From the NCBI RefSeq assembly GCF_900113905.1, contig NZ_FORC01000005.1, positions 140,198-204,197 on the forward strand: a DNA stretch of 64,000 nucleotides. Direction: 5' to 3'. This stretch comes from Phytopseudomonas argentinensis (GTDB lineage: Bacteria > Pseudomonadota > Gammaproteobacteria > Pseudomonadales > Pseudomonadaceae). Of the stretch, positions 9,183 to 22,835 are shown piece by piece (position 1 is the first letter of the stretch; every line of letters begins with the position of its first letter). The notes under the pieces are model-generated. The model was not told the origin of the DNA. It worked only from the letters and a program-made list of their open reading frames with translations, and did no database searches. A program made the position numbers and the translations under genes.

Positions 9183-9499
9183 CACTGATGAACGAGACTT
9201 TAGGAAGTGGGATTGCACCCGTGAGCGACAACACCAGCTTGAAACAGCACCTCAACACACCGAGCGAAGAAGGCCAGACCCTACGCGGCAGCGTCGAGAA
9301 AGCCCTGCACAACTACTTCGCTCACCTAGAGGGTGCGGACGTCACCGACGTCTACAACCTGGTGCTCACGGAAGTGGAAGCCCCGCTGCTGGAGACCGTC
9401 ATGAACTACGTGAAAGGCAACCAGACCAAGGCTTCCGAGCTGCTGGGCCTGAACCGCGGCACGCTGCGCAAGAAGCTCAAGCAGTACGATCTGCTGTAA
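9179..9499 (+). CDS. fis: DNA-binding protein Fis
   Basis: A nucleoid-associated DNA-bending protein that regulates rRNA promoters, recombination and many other targets. It is 106 residues long with the conserved C-terminal helix-turn-helix (GNQTKASELLGLNRGTLRKKL), essentially identical in design to the P. aeruginosa protein. Translation starts inside the dusB stop (ATGA overlap), indicating coupling. A strong intrinsic terminator follows at 9519-9545. Confidence 0.97.
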   Translation: MTLMNETLGSGIAPVSDNTSLKQHLNTPSEEGQTLRGSVEKALHNYFAHLEGADVTDVYNLVLTEVEAPLLETVMNYVKGNQTKASELLGLNRGTLRKKLKQYDLL

Positions 9500-9518
9500 T
9501 CACCGAAATCCTGAAGAA

Positions 9519-9545
9519 GGGCGGCCTTGATGAGCCGCCCTTTTT
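9519..9545 (+). terminator. Intrinsic terminator after fis
   Basis: A GGGCGGC stem and its complement around an 8-base loop, followed by five T residues, twenty bases after the fis stop and upstream of purH. Confidence 0.9.
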
Positions 9546-9573
9546 ACTGATTCCCCTGCTGATGGATCCTGTA

Positions 9574-11178
9574 ATGACCGACCAGACCACCCGCCTCCCC
9601 GTCCGCCGTGCGCTGATCAGCGTTTCCGACAAGACCGGCATCCTCGAATTCGCCCGCGAGCTCGTCGCCCTCAACGTGGAAATCCTCTCCACCGGTGGCA
9701 CCTACAAGCTGCTCAAGGACAACGGCGTGGCAGCAGTGGAAGTGGCCGACTACACCGGCTTTCCGGAAATGATGGACGGCCGGGTGAAGACCCTGCATCC
9801 GAAGATCCACGGCGGCATCCTCGGCCGTCGTGCCCTCGACGGCGCGGTGATGGACGAGCACGGCATCAAGCCGATCGACCTGGTTGCAGTCAACCTGTAC
9901 CCCTTCGCTGCCACCGTGGCCAAGCCGGGTTGCGACCTGGCCGACGCCATCGAGAACATCGATATCGGCGGGCCGACCATGGTTCGCTCGGCCGCCAAGA
10001 ACCACAAGGACGTGGCCATCGTGGTCAATGCCGGCGACTACCAAGCAGTCATCGACTCCCTGAAGCTCGGTGGCCTGTGCTATGCCCAGCGCTTCGACCT
10101 GGCCCTCAAGGCCTTCGAACACACCGCCGCCTACGACGGCATGATCGCCAACTACCTGGGCACCATCGACCAGGGCCGCGACAGCCTCTCCACCGAAGAT
10201 CGCAGCCTGTTCCCGCGCACTTTCACCACCCAGTTCGTCAAGGCGCAGGACATGCGCTACGGCGAGAACCCGCATCAGCAAGCCGCGTTCTACGTCGAGC
10301 ATGCCGACGAAGCCTGCGTGGCCACCGCCGTGCAGCTGCAGGGCAAGGAACTGTCGTTCAACAACGTGGCCGACACCGACGCCGCGCTGGAATGCGTGAA
10401 GAGCTTCGTCAAGCCGGCCTGCGTGATCGTCAAGCATGCCAACCCGTGCGGCGTCGCCGTGGTTCCCGAGAACGAGGGCGGTATCCGCAAGGCCTACGAC
10501 CTGGCCTACGCCACCGACAGCGAGTCGGCGTTCGGCGGCATCATCGCCTTCAACCGCGAGCTGGACGCTGAAACCGCCAAGGCCATCGTCGAACGCCAGT
10601 TCGTCGAAGTGATCATCGCCCCGAAAATCAGCGCCGCAGCCCGTGAAGTAGTGGCCGCCAAAGCCAACGTGCGCCTGCTCGAGTGCGGCGAGTGGCCAGC
10701 TACCCGTGCGCCGGGCTGGGATTACAAGCGCGTCAACGGCGGCCTGCTGGTGCAGAGCCGCGATATCGGCATGATCACCGCCGACGACCTGAAGATCGTC
10801 ACCCAGCGCGCGCCGAGCGAGCAGGAAGTCCATGACCTGATCTTTGCCTGGAAAGTGGCCAAGTTCGTCAAATCCAACGCCATCGTCTACGCCAAGAACC
10901 GCCAGACCGTCGGTGTCGGCGCCGGCCAGATGAGCCGCGTCAACTCCGCGCGCATTGCCGGCATCAAGGCCGAGCACGCAGGCCTGCCGGTACCGGGCGC
11001 GGTCATGGCCTCGGACGCCTTCTTCCCGTTCCGCGACGGTATCGACAACGCCGCCAAGGCCGGTATCACCGCGGTGATCCAGCCGGGTGGCTCGATGCGC
11101 GACAATGAAGTGATCGCCGCCGCCGACGAGGCAGGGATTGCGATGGTGTTTACCGGCATGCGCCACTTCAGGCACTAA
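9574..11178 (+). CDS. purH: Bifunctional AICAR formyltransferase / IMP cyclohydrolase
   Basis: This enzyme performs the last two steps of IMP synthesis. The 534-residue protein has the N-terminal MGS-like cyclohydrolase domain (RRALISVSDKTGILEFA, LSTGGTYKLL) and the C-terminal formyltransferase domain with the catalytic KHANPCG motif and DSESAFGG. The start at 9574 gives the family N terminus; an in-frame ATG at 9562 is possible, and the frame is open far upstream through fis, which is a shadow. It lies just beyond the fis terminator and is followed by purD. Confidence 0.96.
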   Translation: MTDQTTRLPVRRALISVSDKTGILEFARELVALNVEILSTGGTYKLLKDNGVAAVEVADYTGFPEMMDGRVKTLHPKIHGGILGRRALDGAVMDEHGIKPIDLVAVNLYPFAATVAKPGCDLADAIENIDIGGPTMVRSAAKNHKDVAIVVNAGDYQAVIDSLKLGGLCYAQRFDLALKAFEHTAAYDGMIANYLGTIDQGRDSLSTEDRSLFPRTFTTQFVKAQDMRYGENPHQQAAFYVEHADEACVATAVQLQGKELSFNNVADTDAALECVKSFVKPACVIVKHANPCGVAVVPENEGGIRKAYDLAYATDSESAFGGIIAFNRELDAETAKAIVERQFVEVIIAPKISAAAREVVAAKANVRLLECGEWPATRAPGWDYKRVNGGLLVQSRDIGMITADDLKIVTQRAPSEQEVHDLIFAWKVAKFVKSNAIVYAKNRQTVGVGAGQMSRVNSARIAGIKAEHAGLPVPGAVMASDAFFPFRDGIDNAAKAGITAVIQPGGSMRDNEVIAAADEAGIAMVFTGMRHFRH

Positions 11179-11312
11179 ATCGGCCGCACTCGGACAGGCA
11201 TCTGCGGCGTTGCAGCTGGCTCCGATAATGCTCATTGCCAACAGGCACTCCGCTTATCGAAACCAGCCGCGCCTTGCATCTACCGGCCCGGTCGCGACCT
11301 CGGAATTTGTAG

Positions 11313-11338
11313 GGCGGATAACGCTTCGCTTATCCGCC
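11313..11338. repeat. Short palindromic repeat (GGCGGATAA hairpin)
   Basis: In the 197-bp purH-purD gap, GGCGGATAA and TTATCCGCC form a perfect 9-bp stem around an 8-base loop. The surrounding GTAGGGCGGATAACGC context is one I recognise from dispersed intergenic repeats in pseudomonads. Confidence 0.65.
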
Positions 11339-11375
11339 ACGCGGGCTCAAGGCCTGCCTCCATTGGGAGAGAGAC

Positions 11376-12665
11376 ATGAACGTATTGATCATCGGCAGCG
11401 GCGGTCGTGAACACGCCCTGGCCTGGAAAGTGGCGCAGGACAAGCGCATCGCCAAGGTCTTCGTCGCTCCCGGCAACGCCGGCACCGCCACCGAAGCCAA
11501 GTGCGAGAACGTGGCCATCGACGTGCTGGACATCCAGGCGCTGGCCGACTTCGCCGAAAAGAACGTGCAGCTGACCATCGTCGGCCCGGAAGCACCGCTG
11601 GTGAAGGGCGTGGTGGATCTTTTCCGCTCCCGTGACCTGGACATCTTCGGCCCGACTGCCGCCGCTGCCCAGCTGGAAGGCTCCAAGGCCTTCACCAAGG
11701 ATTTCCTGGCCCGCCAGAAGATCCCGACGGCCGACTACCAGAACTTCACCGAGGTCGAGCCGGCGCTGGCCTACCTGCGCGAGAAAGGCGCGCCCATCGT
11801 CATCAAGGCCGATGGCCTGGCGGCGGGCAAAGGCGTGATCGTTGCCATGACCCTGCAGGAAGCCGAGGACGCGGTGCGCGACATGCTCGCTGGCAACGCC
11901 TTTGGTGACGCCGGCTCACGCGTGGTGATCGAGGAATTCCTCGATGGTGAGGAAGCCAGCTTCATCGTCATGGTCGACGGCGAGAACGTCCTGCCGATGG
12001 CCACCAGCCAGGACCACAAGCGTGTTGGCGATGCCGACAGCGGCCCGAACACCGGCGGCATGGGCGCCTACTCGCCGGCGCCGGTGGTCACCGCCCAGGT
12101 GCACAAGCGGGTGATGGACGAAGTGATCTACCCGACCGTGCGCGGCATGGCGGCCGAAGGCAACGTCTACACCGGTTTCCTGTACGCCGGCCTGATGATC
12201 GACAAGTCAGGCGCGCCCAAGGTCATCGAGTTCAACTGCCGCTTTGGCGATCCGGAAACCCAGCCGATCATGGTGCGCCTGGAAAGCTCCCTGGTGCTGC
12301 TGGTCGAGGCGGCGCTGGCCAAGGCGCTGGACAAGGTCGAAGCGACCTGGGATCCACGCCCCACCGTGGGCGTGGTGCTGGCCGCTGGCGGCTACCCGGG
12401 CGACTACGCCAAGGGCGACGTGATCGAAGGCCTCGATGACGCTGCGCAGCTGGAAGGCAAGGTGTTCCATGCCGGTACCGCCCTGCAGGACGGCCAGGTT
12501 GTCACTGCCGGCGGCCGCGTGCTGTGCGCCACCGCCATCGGCGCCAGCGTCGCCGATGCCCAGCAGCAGGCCTATCGCCTGGCCGCGAAGATCCGCTGGA
12601 ACGGTATGTTCCATCGTAACGACATCGGCTATCGGGCAATCGCCCGCGAGCGCGGCGAAAAGTGA
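11376..12665 (+). CDS. purD: Phosphoribosylamine-glycine ligase
   Basis: PurD is an ATP-grasp ligase that joins glycine to phosphoribosylamine in purine synthesis. In 429 residues it has the N-terminal Rossmann-like domain (VLIIGSGGREHALAWK), the ATP-grasp core (VIKADGLAAGKGV, EEFLDGEEASF), the GPNTGGMGAYSPAP loop, and the metal-binding EFNCRFGDPETQ. It is downstream of purH, separated by a palindromic repeat, and upstream of retS, as in P. aeruginosa. Confidence 0.96.
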   Translation: MNVLIIGSGGREHALAWKVAQDKRIAKVFVAPGNAGTATEAKCENVAIDVLDIQALADFAEKNVQLTIVGPEAPLVKGVVDLFRSRDLDIFGPTAAAAQLEGSKAFTKDFLARQKIPTADYQNFTEVEPALAYLREKGAPIVIKADGLAAGKGVIVAMTLQEAEDAVRDMLAGNAFGDAGSRVVIEEFLDGEEASFIVMVDGENVLPMATSQDHKRVGDADSGPNTGGMGAYSPAPVVTAQVHKRVMDEVIYPTVRGMAAEGNVYTGFLYAGLMIDKSGAPKVIEFNCRFGDPETQPIMVRLESSLVLLVEAALAKALDKVEATWDPRPTVGVVLAAGGYPGDYAKGDVIEGLDDAAQLEGKVFHAGTALQDGQVVTAGGRVLCATAIGASVADAQQQAYRLAAKIRWNGMFHRNDIGYRAIARERGEK

Positions 12666-12673
12666 AGTAACAA

Positions 12674-12702
12674 GACGGCGGCATCAACCGATGCCGCCCG
12701 TC
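12674..12702 (+). terminator. Hairpin after purD, possible terminator
   Basis: A GACGGCGGCATC stem pairs with GATGCCGCCCGTC (one bulged C) around AACC, eight bases past the purD stop. It lacks a T run. Confidence 0.4.
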
Positions 12703-12826
12703 GGCAATGCCCCGGAGTCCGCTGATCGACAGCGTGTTCTGGCTGTCAGGATAGCGTCTCAGTTACATAGTCTGCACCACCACGGCCGGCTATAGTTCAG
12801 CCGTATAACCTAAAAGGGATTGCCAC

Positions 12827-15613
<2,787 letters not shown>

Positions 15614-15682
15614 TGCGGCTCCTAGAATTTTCGATGCCGCCCGCGCCGCCAAGGCATCGCCGACTCCCCAGATAGAGCGCCC

Positions 15683-16567
15683 ATGGATATCAAGCAGCTC
15701 AAGTTTCTGATCGCCCTCGACGAAACCCGCCACTTCGGCCAGGCGGCCACCCGCTGTCATGTCACCCAGCCGACGCTGTCGATGCGCCTGCGCAACCTGG
15801 AGAACGAACTCGGCCTGGAGCTGGTACGCCGTGGCCAGCGCTTCGAAGGCTTCACCGCCGAAGGCGAGCGGGTACTGGCCTGGGCGCGCAGCCTGATGGC
15901 CGCCCATGATGGCCTGTATGCCGAGGCTGCAGCCTGCCGTGGGCAGCTGGTCGGCACCCTGCGCCTGGGGGTGGTGCCGTTGTCCGGTTTCGACCCCATG
16001 GAGCTGGTGCGGCTGTTCGCCGAGCAGCACCCGGGGCTGCGTTTCCAGCTGTTCGCCCTAAGCAGCGACCAGATTCTCGAGCGTCTGGGCAGCAACCAGC
16101 TGGATCTGGGCCTCTCCTACCTGGACCGCCTGGATCGCGAGCACTTCGACAGCCTGGAGCTGGCCCCCACACGCATGGGCCTGCTGTACGACCGCCGCCA
16201 CTTCCAGTTCACCGAAACCACCCTGCGCTGGGAGAGCCTGATCGACCTGCCCCTGGGCTTGCTGTCGGCCGGCATGCACTTTCGCCAATCCATCGACCAC
16301 TGTTTCCGCTCTCGCGGCCTGACCCCCCTGCCCAAACTGGAAACCGATGCCGTTCACCAACTGCTGCAAGCCGTCAGCGCCGGGCTGTGCTGCTCGATCA
16401 TGCCGCTGCGCAACGGCCTGGCCGAATTCACCAACGAGCTGATCCTCACGCCCATCGAGGACGCCCACACCCTGGCGCCCCTGGGCCTGATCATGCGCCA
16501 TGGCGCGCCCCGCTCGCCCCTGGCAGAAGCCTGCTTCAGCGAAGCGCGCACGCTGATCAACGCCTGA
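15683..16567 (+). CDS. LysR family transcriptional regulator
   Basis: A 294-residue regulator with an N-terminal winged helix-turn-helix (residues 1-60, FGQAATRCHVTQPTLSMRLRNLENELG) and a C-terminal substrate-binding domain of the type that binds small-molecule inducers. It lies 69 bp after retS on the same strand and converges with the transporter gene, whose last 11 bp overlap its own end. No target operator or effector can be deduced, and it is not one of the subtypes I recognise with confidence. Confidence 0.9.
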   Translation: MDIKQLKFLIALDETRHFGQAATRCHVTQPTLSMRLRNLENELGLELVRRGQRFEGFTAEGERVLAWARSLMAAHDGLYAEAAACRGQLVGTLRLGVVPLSGFDPMELVRLFAEQHPGLRFQLFALSSDQILERLGSNQLDLGLSYLDRLDREHFDSLELAPTRMGLLYDRRHFQFTETTLRWESLIDLPLGLLSAGMHFRQSIDHCFRSRGLTPLPKLETDAVHQLLQAVSAGLCCSIMPLRNGLAEFTNELILTPIEDAHTLAPLGLIMRHGAPRSPLAEACFSEARTLINA

Positions 16568-17885
16568 TCGACGCTGCGTTTTCGTCACCGGGCGGCTGAA
16601 CGGCGGTTGCACCGCGATCGGCACGGCCGCCCAGGTACCAGCCCAACAACCCCCATACGGCGGCGCACAGTGCACCGATCAGGGCGATCAGCGCCACGCC
16701 TTGGCCGAACAGGTCGAGCAGGCTCTTGGCCCAACCGCTGAGGGCATCGCCGCCGCGATAGACCACGGTGTCGATGAAGTTCTTGGCCTTGTACTTGCTC
16801 TCGGCATCCAGCGGCGCGAAGAGCATTTCCCGACCCGGGCGCACGAAGGCGTATTCGCCGACACGCCGCACGATCATCAGGCCGGCCAGTACCGCGAAGG
16901 TGGGCGTCATGGCCAGGGCCAGAAAGCCTGCGCACATCAGGATCGGCACAGCGGCCAACAGGCTACGCACGCCGAGGCGCTGGGCCACGCGGCTGGTGAT
17001 GAACAGCTGGGCCAGCAGCGCGCCGGCCTGCACCACGAAATCGATCAGCCCGAAGACCCGCACCTGCTCGTTACGCTCGGGAAACAGCTCGGCCACCAGC
17101 CGCGCCTGCTCGAAGTACAGGAAGGTGGTCGTGGTGGCGAGCAGGATGACGAAGGCACAGATGCCCAGCAGATAGGACGATCCCAGGATCCGCGTCACTC
17201 CGCTGAACGGGTTCCCCGCCACCGGCTGCCGCGGACTCTCCGCCGGACTGGCGCCCGGCCGCCCAGCGCCGGCGTACTCACGCCAAGCCATCAGGTGATG
17301 CTTGAGCGCCAGCGCAGCGGCCAACAGCACTGCCGCCAGCAGCGCCAGGCCACTGGCCCCGATACCCCCGGCCAGCAACGCGCTCAACGCCGGGCCGGCC
17401 AGGCCGCCAACGCTGGCGCCCGCAGCGATAAAGGCGAACAGGCGCCTGGCCTGGGGCGAGTCGAATACATCGGCCATCAGGCTCCAGGCCACCGAGACCA
17501 CGAACAGGTTGTAGACCGATATCCACACGTAGAACCCTCGCGCCAGCCACAGGCTGTCGGCCACCAGCCAGAATGCCAGCGCGAAGGCCAGCAGGTTGAC
17601 GCAGAAGAAGCCGTATACCCAGTCGATGAAGCGGATACGAGGCACCCGTGAGTTGAGCCAGGCGAACAGCGGAACGGCCAGCAGCATGACCACGAAGGTG
17701 GCGGTGAACAGCCATTGCAGGTTGTCCACCCCGGCCTGGATGCCCATCGACTCGCGAATCGGCCGCAGCATGAAGTAGCCACAGAACAGGCAGAAGAACA
17801 ATGCAAAACCGGCCAGCGCCGCAGTCAGCTCGCCGGGCTGCGCGTTGATGGCGCGCGCCAGGCGCTGGGGCAGGGAAAGGGTCAT
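16557..17885 (-). CDS. Major-facilitator carrier of the ATP/ADP-translocase-like (NTT) family
   Basis: A 442-residue integral membrane protein with about 12 hydrophobic segments. The first helix region ends in YFMLRPIRESMGI, a signature of the bacterial nucleotide-exchanger-like group (COG3202) also found in free-living bacteria; RRVGEYAFVRPGREMLF and KYKAKNFIDTVVYRGGD are further conserved loops. In obligate intracellular bacteria relatives exchange host ATP, but the substrate in free-living pseudomonads is unknown. Its 3' end overlaps the convergent LysR gene by 11 bp. Family call is good; transport substrate is not inferable. Confidence 0.75.
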   Translation of the reverse strand: MTLSLPQRLARAINAQPGELTAALAGFALFFCLFCGYFMLRPIRESMGIQAGVDNLQWLFTATFVVMLLAVPLFAWLNSRVPRIRFIDWVYGFFCVNLLAFALAFWLVADSLWLARGFYVWISVYNLFVVSVAWSLMADVFDSPQARRLFAFIAAGASVGGLAGPALSALLAGGIGASGLALLAAVLLAAALALKHHLMAWREYAGAGRPGASPAESPRQPVAGNPFSGVTRILGSSYLLGICAFVILLATTTTFLYFEQARLVAELFPERNEQVRVFGLIDFVVQAGALLAQLFITSRVAQRLGVRSLLAAVPILMCAGFLALAMTPTFAVLAGLMIVRRVGEYAFVRPGREMLFAPLDAESKYKAKNFIDTVVYRGGDALSGWAKSLLDLFGQGVALIALIGALCAAVWGLLGWYLGGRADRGATAVQPPGDENAASIRR

Positions 17886-17957
17886 GGCGTATCGGCTTCC
17901 GGGCGTCGAAAGGTGCAGTATGGCTCACGGCACCACGCCTACCCCGGCAGCGGCCTG

Positions 17958-19883
<1,926 letters not shown>

Positions 19884-19991
19884 GAGCTGTCACTCCGTTG
19901 ACCGCTGAATGGCCAATAACCGTAACCTGTGTGGCATGCATTTCACAGCGCACAGCCACCCGGGGACTGCGAGAAGTGTTGCACCATAAAT

Positions 19992-20019
19992 GACAAAGCC
20001 GCCCGAAGGCGGCTCTGTC
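19992..20019 (-). terminator. Hairpin terminator after pckA
   Basis: A 12-bp stem with one mismatch (GACAGAGCCGCC against GGCGGCTTTGTC) and a TTCG loop begins 18 bases beyond the pckA stop on the minus strand and is followed by ATTT. It also separates pckA from recQ. Confidence 0.7.
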
Positions 20020-20036
20020 AGCAAGCACAGGTCAGC

Positions 20037-21578
20037 TTACAGCTGCGGGCCGGCGCTCTTGATGGCATCGCTCACTTCGAACTTGGTGAAGTTGTCGATG
20101 AACAGCTTGGCCAGGCCTTTGGCGGCCTCGTCGTAGGCGTTCTTGTCAGCCCAGGTGTTGCGCGGGTTGAGCAGGTTGGTCTCGACGCCCGGAACGGCTT
20201 TCGGCACGTCCAGGTTGATGATCGGCAGGTGCTCGGTTTCGGTACCGATCAGCGCGCCGCTCTGGATCGCGGCGATCACGCCACGGGTGGTCGGGATGTT
20301 GAAGCGCTTGCCGACGCCGTAGCCGCCACCGGTCCAGCCGGTGTTGACCAGATAGACCTTGGAGCCGAAGGCCTGGATGCGCTTGATCAGCAGCTCGGCG
20401 TAGACGCCGGCCGGGCGCGGGAAGAAGGGAGCGCCGAAGCAGGTGGAGAAGGTCGACTTGATGCCGGGACCCGAACCCATTTCGGTGGAACCGACCAGGG
20501 CGGTGTAGCCGGACAGGAAGTGGTAGGCCGCCTGCTCTTCGTTGAGGATCGACACCGGCGGCAGTACGCCAGTCAGGTCGCAGGTCAGGAAGATCACCGC
20601 GTTCGGCTCGCCACCCAGGTTCTTCTCGCTGCGCTTCTCGACGAACTCCAGCGGGTAGGCAGCGCGGCTGTTCTGGGTCAGGCTGTCGTCGCTGTAATCC
20701 GGCTTGCGCTGCTCGTCGAGCACCACGTTCTCCAGCACCGTGCCGAACTTGATGGCTTTCCAGATCACCGGCTCGTTCTTCTCGGAGAGGTCGATGCACT
20801 TGGCATAGCAACCGCCCTCGATGTTGAACACCACGCCAGTGCCCCAGCCGTGCTCGTCGTCACCGATCAGGTAACGGCTTTCATCGGCGGACAGGGTGGT
20901 CTTGCCGGTGCCGGACAGACCGAAGAACAGGGTCACGTCGCCTTCTTCACCGATGTTGGCCGCGCAGTGCATCGGCAGCACGTCGGCGGCCGGCAGCAGG
21001 AAGTTCTGCACGCTGAACATGGCTTTCTTCATTTCACCGGCGTAACGCATGCCGGCGATCAGCACCTTCTTCTGGGCGAAGTTGATGATCACGCAGCCAT
21101 CGGAGTTGGTGCCGTCACGCTCCGGTACGCACTCGAAGTTGGCGACGTTGAGAACCTGCCACTCCTGCTTGCCGGACGGGTTGTACTGGGCCGGCTCGAT
21201 GAACAGCTGACGGCCGAACAGGTTCTGCCAGGCGGTGGCAGTGGTCATCTTGACCGGCAGGTAGTGCGCTTCGGCGGAACCTACATGAACGTGGGAAACG
21301 AAGCTGTCCTGGGCATCGGAGAAGGCTTGTACGCGATCCCACAGGGCATCGAACTTGTCGGCTGGAAACTTGCGGTTGATCGGGCCCCAGCCGATATCGG
21401 CCGAGGTGCTCGGCTCGTCGACGATGAAGCGGTCGACCGGAGAACGCCCGGTACGGTGGCCGGTGCGTACAACCAGAGCACCGGTGGACGCCAGTTCGCC
21501 TTCACCGCGACGAAGGGCTTCTTCGACCAGTTGGGCAGTGCTGATGTCGGTGTACACAGCGTTGTTGGCTTGCGTCAT
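20037..21578 (-). CDS. pckA: Phosphoenolpyruvate carboxykinase (ATP)
   Basis: PckA converts oxaloacetate and ATP to phosphoenolpyruvate, the first committed step of gluconeogenesis from organic acids, which are the favoured carbon sources here. The 513-residue protein carries RTGHRTGRSPVDRF, the P-loop GLSGTGKTTLS, the metal-binding GDDEHGWG and the GYTALVGSTE and GWTGGGYGVG segments. The ATG at 21578 is chosen because the upstream in-frame ATG adds 12 residues without conservation. It lies next to hslO, as in P. aeruginosa. Confidence 0.97.
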   Translation of the reverse strand: MTQANNAVYTDISTAQLVEEALRRGEGELASTGALVVRTGHRTGRSPVDRFIVDEPSTSADIGWGPINRKFPADKFDALWDRVQAFSDAQDSFVSHVHVGSAEAHYLPVKMTTATAWQNLFGRQLFIEPAQYNPSGKQEWQVLNVANFECVPERDGTNSDGCVIINFAQKKVLIAGMRYAGEMKKAMFSVQNFLLPAADVLPMHCAANIGEEGDVTLFFGLSGTGKTTLSADESRYLIGDDEHGWGTGVVFNIEGGCYAKCIDLSEKNEPVIWKAIKFGTVLENVVLDEQRKPDYSDDSLTQNSRAAYPLEFVEKRSEKNLGGEPNAVIFLTCDLTGVLPPVSILNEEQAAYHFLSGYTALVGSTEMGSGPGIKSTFSTCFGAPFFPRPAGVYAELLIKRIQAFGSKVYLVNTGWTGGGYGVGKRFNIPTTRGVIAAIQSGALIGTETEHLPIINLDVPKAVPGVETNLLNPRNTWADKNAYDEAAKGLAKLFIDNFTKFEVSDAIKSAGPQL

Positions 21579-21619
21579 GTGAGTCCCCGTCGGCCGAACG
21601 GCCGAGTCTTCCAAACGTT

Positions 21620-21646
21620 TGTAGCCCTGCGCGGAGCAGGGCTACA
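21620..21646. repeat. Perfect 11-bp hairpin upstream of pckA
   Basis: TGTAGCCCTGC and its exact complement flank a 5-base GCGGA loop in the 154-bp gap between hslO and pckA, 42 bp before the pckA start. It may be a dispersed repeat or a structure in the pckA leader. Confidence 0.55.
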
Positions 21647-21732
21647 GCTAAAAAAGTGCGCGGATTATGCCAGAAAAGCGGGCTACGGGTGCAGCCCCCG
21701 ATTCAGAACAGCCTGCGCGTTGTTGACAGCCC

Positions 21733-22620
21733 TCAGTGACGGGTGTCGGAGGGCTGCTGACTGCCACCGCCGGCGAACAGCTGAGCGATATCGGCAGCAT
21801 CGAAGCCATAGCGTTCGTTGCAGAACTGACAGTCGATTTCCACGCGGCCGTTATGCTCGCTGACCAGCAGCTCGGCATCGGCACGCCCTAAACTGACCAG
21901 CGCTTTGGCCGAGCGTTCACGCGAGCAGCTACAACGGAAGCGAATGGCCCGCGGCTCGAACAGGCGAACCGTCTCCTGGTGATACAGGCGATGCAGCACG
22001 GTTTCGTTGTCCAGGCCCAGCAATTCCTCGTTCTGCAGGGTGTTGGCCAGGGTCACCAGGTGCTCCCAGCTGGCGGCGCGCTCGTCGTCGTCGGGCAGGC
22101 GATCGGCTGGCAGTTGCTGGAGCAGCAAGCCGCGGGCACGCAGACCATCGGCGCACAGCCAGAAACGCGTGGCCAGCTGCTCGGACGTGGCGAAGTAGTT
22201 GCTCAGGCAATCGGCCAGGGTGTCGCCGTCCAGCGAAACGATGCCCTGGTAGCGCTGGCCCTGTTTAGGGTCGACGGTCATCGCCAGCACGCCTTCGGGC
22301 ATCAGCTGCGGCAATCCGTCGCCCTCGGCGATGCGTTCGGCCTCGAAACGGGCGATGCCGCGCACGTCGCCTTCGCTGGAACACTCCACCATCAACAACG
22401 GCACCGGGCCCTCGGAGCGCACCTGCAGCACCAGCAGGCCGTCGAACTTCAGGGTGCCGACCAGCAGGGAGGCAGCAGCCAGCAGCTCGCCCAGCAGTTG
22501 CGCCACCGGGCGCGGGTAGTCGTGCTTGGCCAGCACCTGCTGATAGCTGCCGGACAGCCCGACCAGCTCACCGCGCACATCGGTGTCGTCGAAAATAAAG
22601 CGTTGGGTGAAGTCGGACAT
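21733..22620 (-). CDS. hslO: Redox-regulated chaperone Hsp33
   Basis: Hsp33 is a cytoplasmic holdase activated by oxidation: zinc release and disulfide formation unfold its C terminus. The 295-residue protein has the N-terminal substrate-binding domain and the four zinc cysteines in the expected CxC (RCSCSRE) and CxxC (CQFCNERY) arrangement near the C terminus. The ATG at 22620 (MSDFTQRFIFDD) fits the family start; the frame extends upstream without conservation. It is divergent from the PAP2 gene and upstream of pckA. Confidence 0.96.
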   Translation of the reverse strand: MSDFTQRFIFDDTDVRGELVGLSGSYQQVLAKHDYPRPVAQLLGELLAAASLLVGTLKFDGLLVLQVRSEGPVPLLMVECSSEGDVRGIARFEAERIAEGDGLPQLMPEGVLAMTVDPKQGQRYQGIVSLDGDTLADCLSNYFATSEQLATRFWLCADGLRARGLLLQQLPADRLPDDDERAASWEHLVTLANTLQNEELLGLDNETVLHRLYHQETVRLFEPRAIRFRCSCSRERSAKALVSLGRADAELLVSEHNGRVEIDCQFCNERYGFDAADIAQLFAGGGSQQPSDTRH

Positions 22621-22835
22621 AACGGCTCGCCTGCTGATGGATGCAAGACGGACCAGGAGCGCACCCCTGGACCGGGGGGCCGGCAATTTTAGGCGCAAAC
22701 ACGGCGTCGACCAAGTTGAATGCGAAGAACGGCCAAGGCGCCGCTGCCTGAACGCCGGCTGAACAAAGCCGGGAAACACGCCAGCCAGGTGCCCAGGCTG
22801 CCTAGAATTGGCGGTTTTCCTCGAAAGCCCTCGCC

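Noticed and set aside
9037..9573. N-terminal extension of purH through fis
   Set aside because: It crosses the dusB end, the whole fis gene and an intrinsic terminator; the conserved PurH N terminus starts at 9574.
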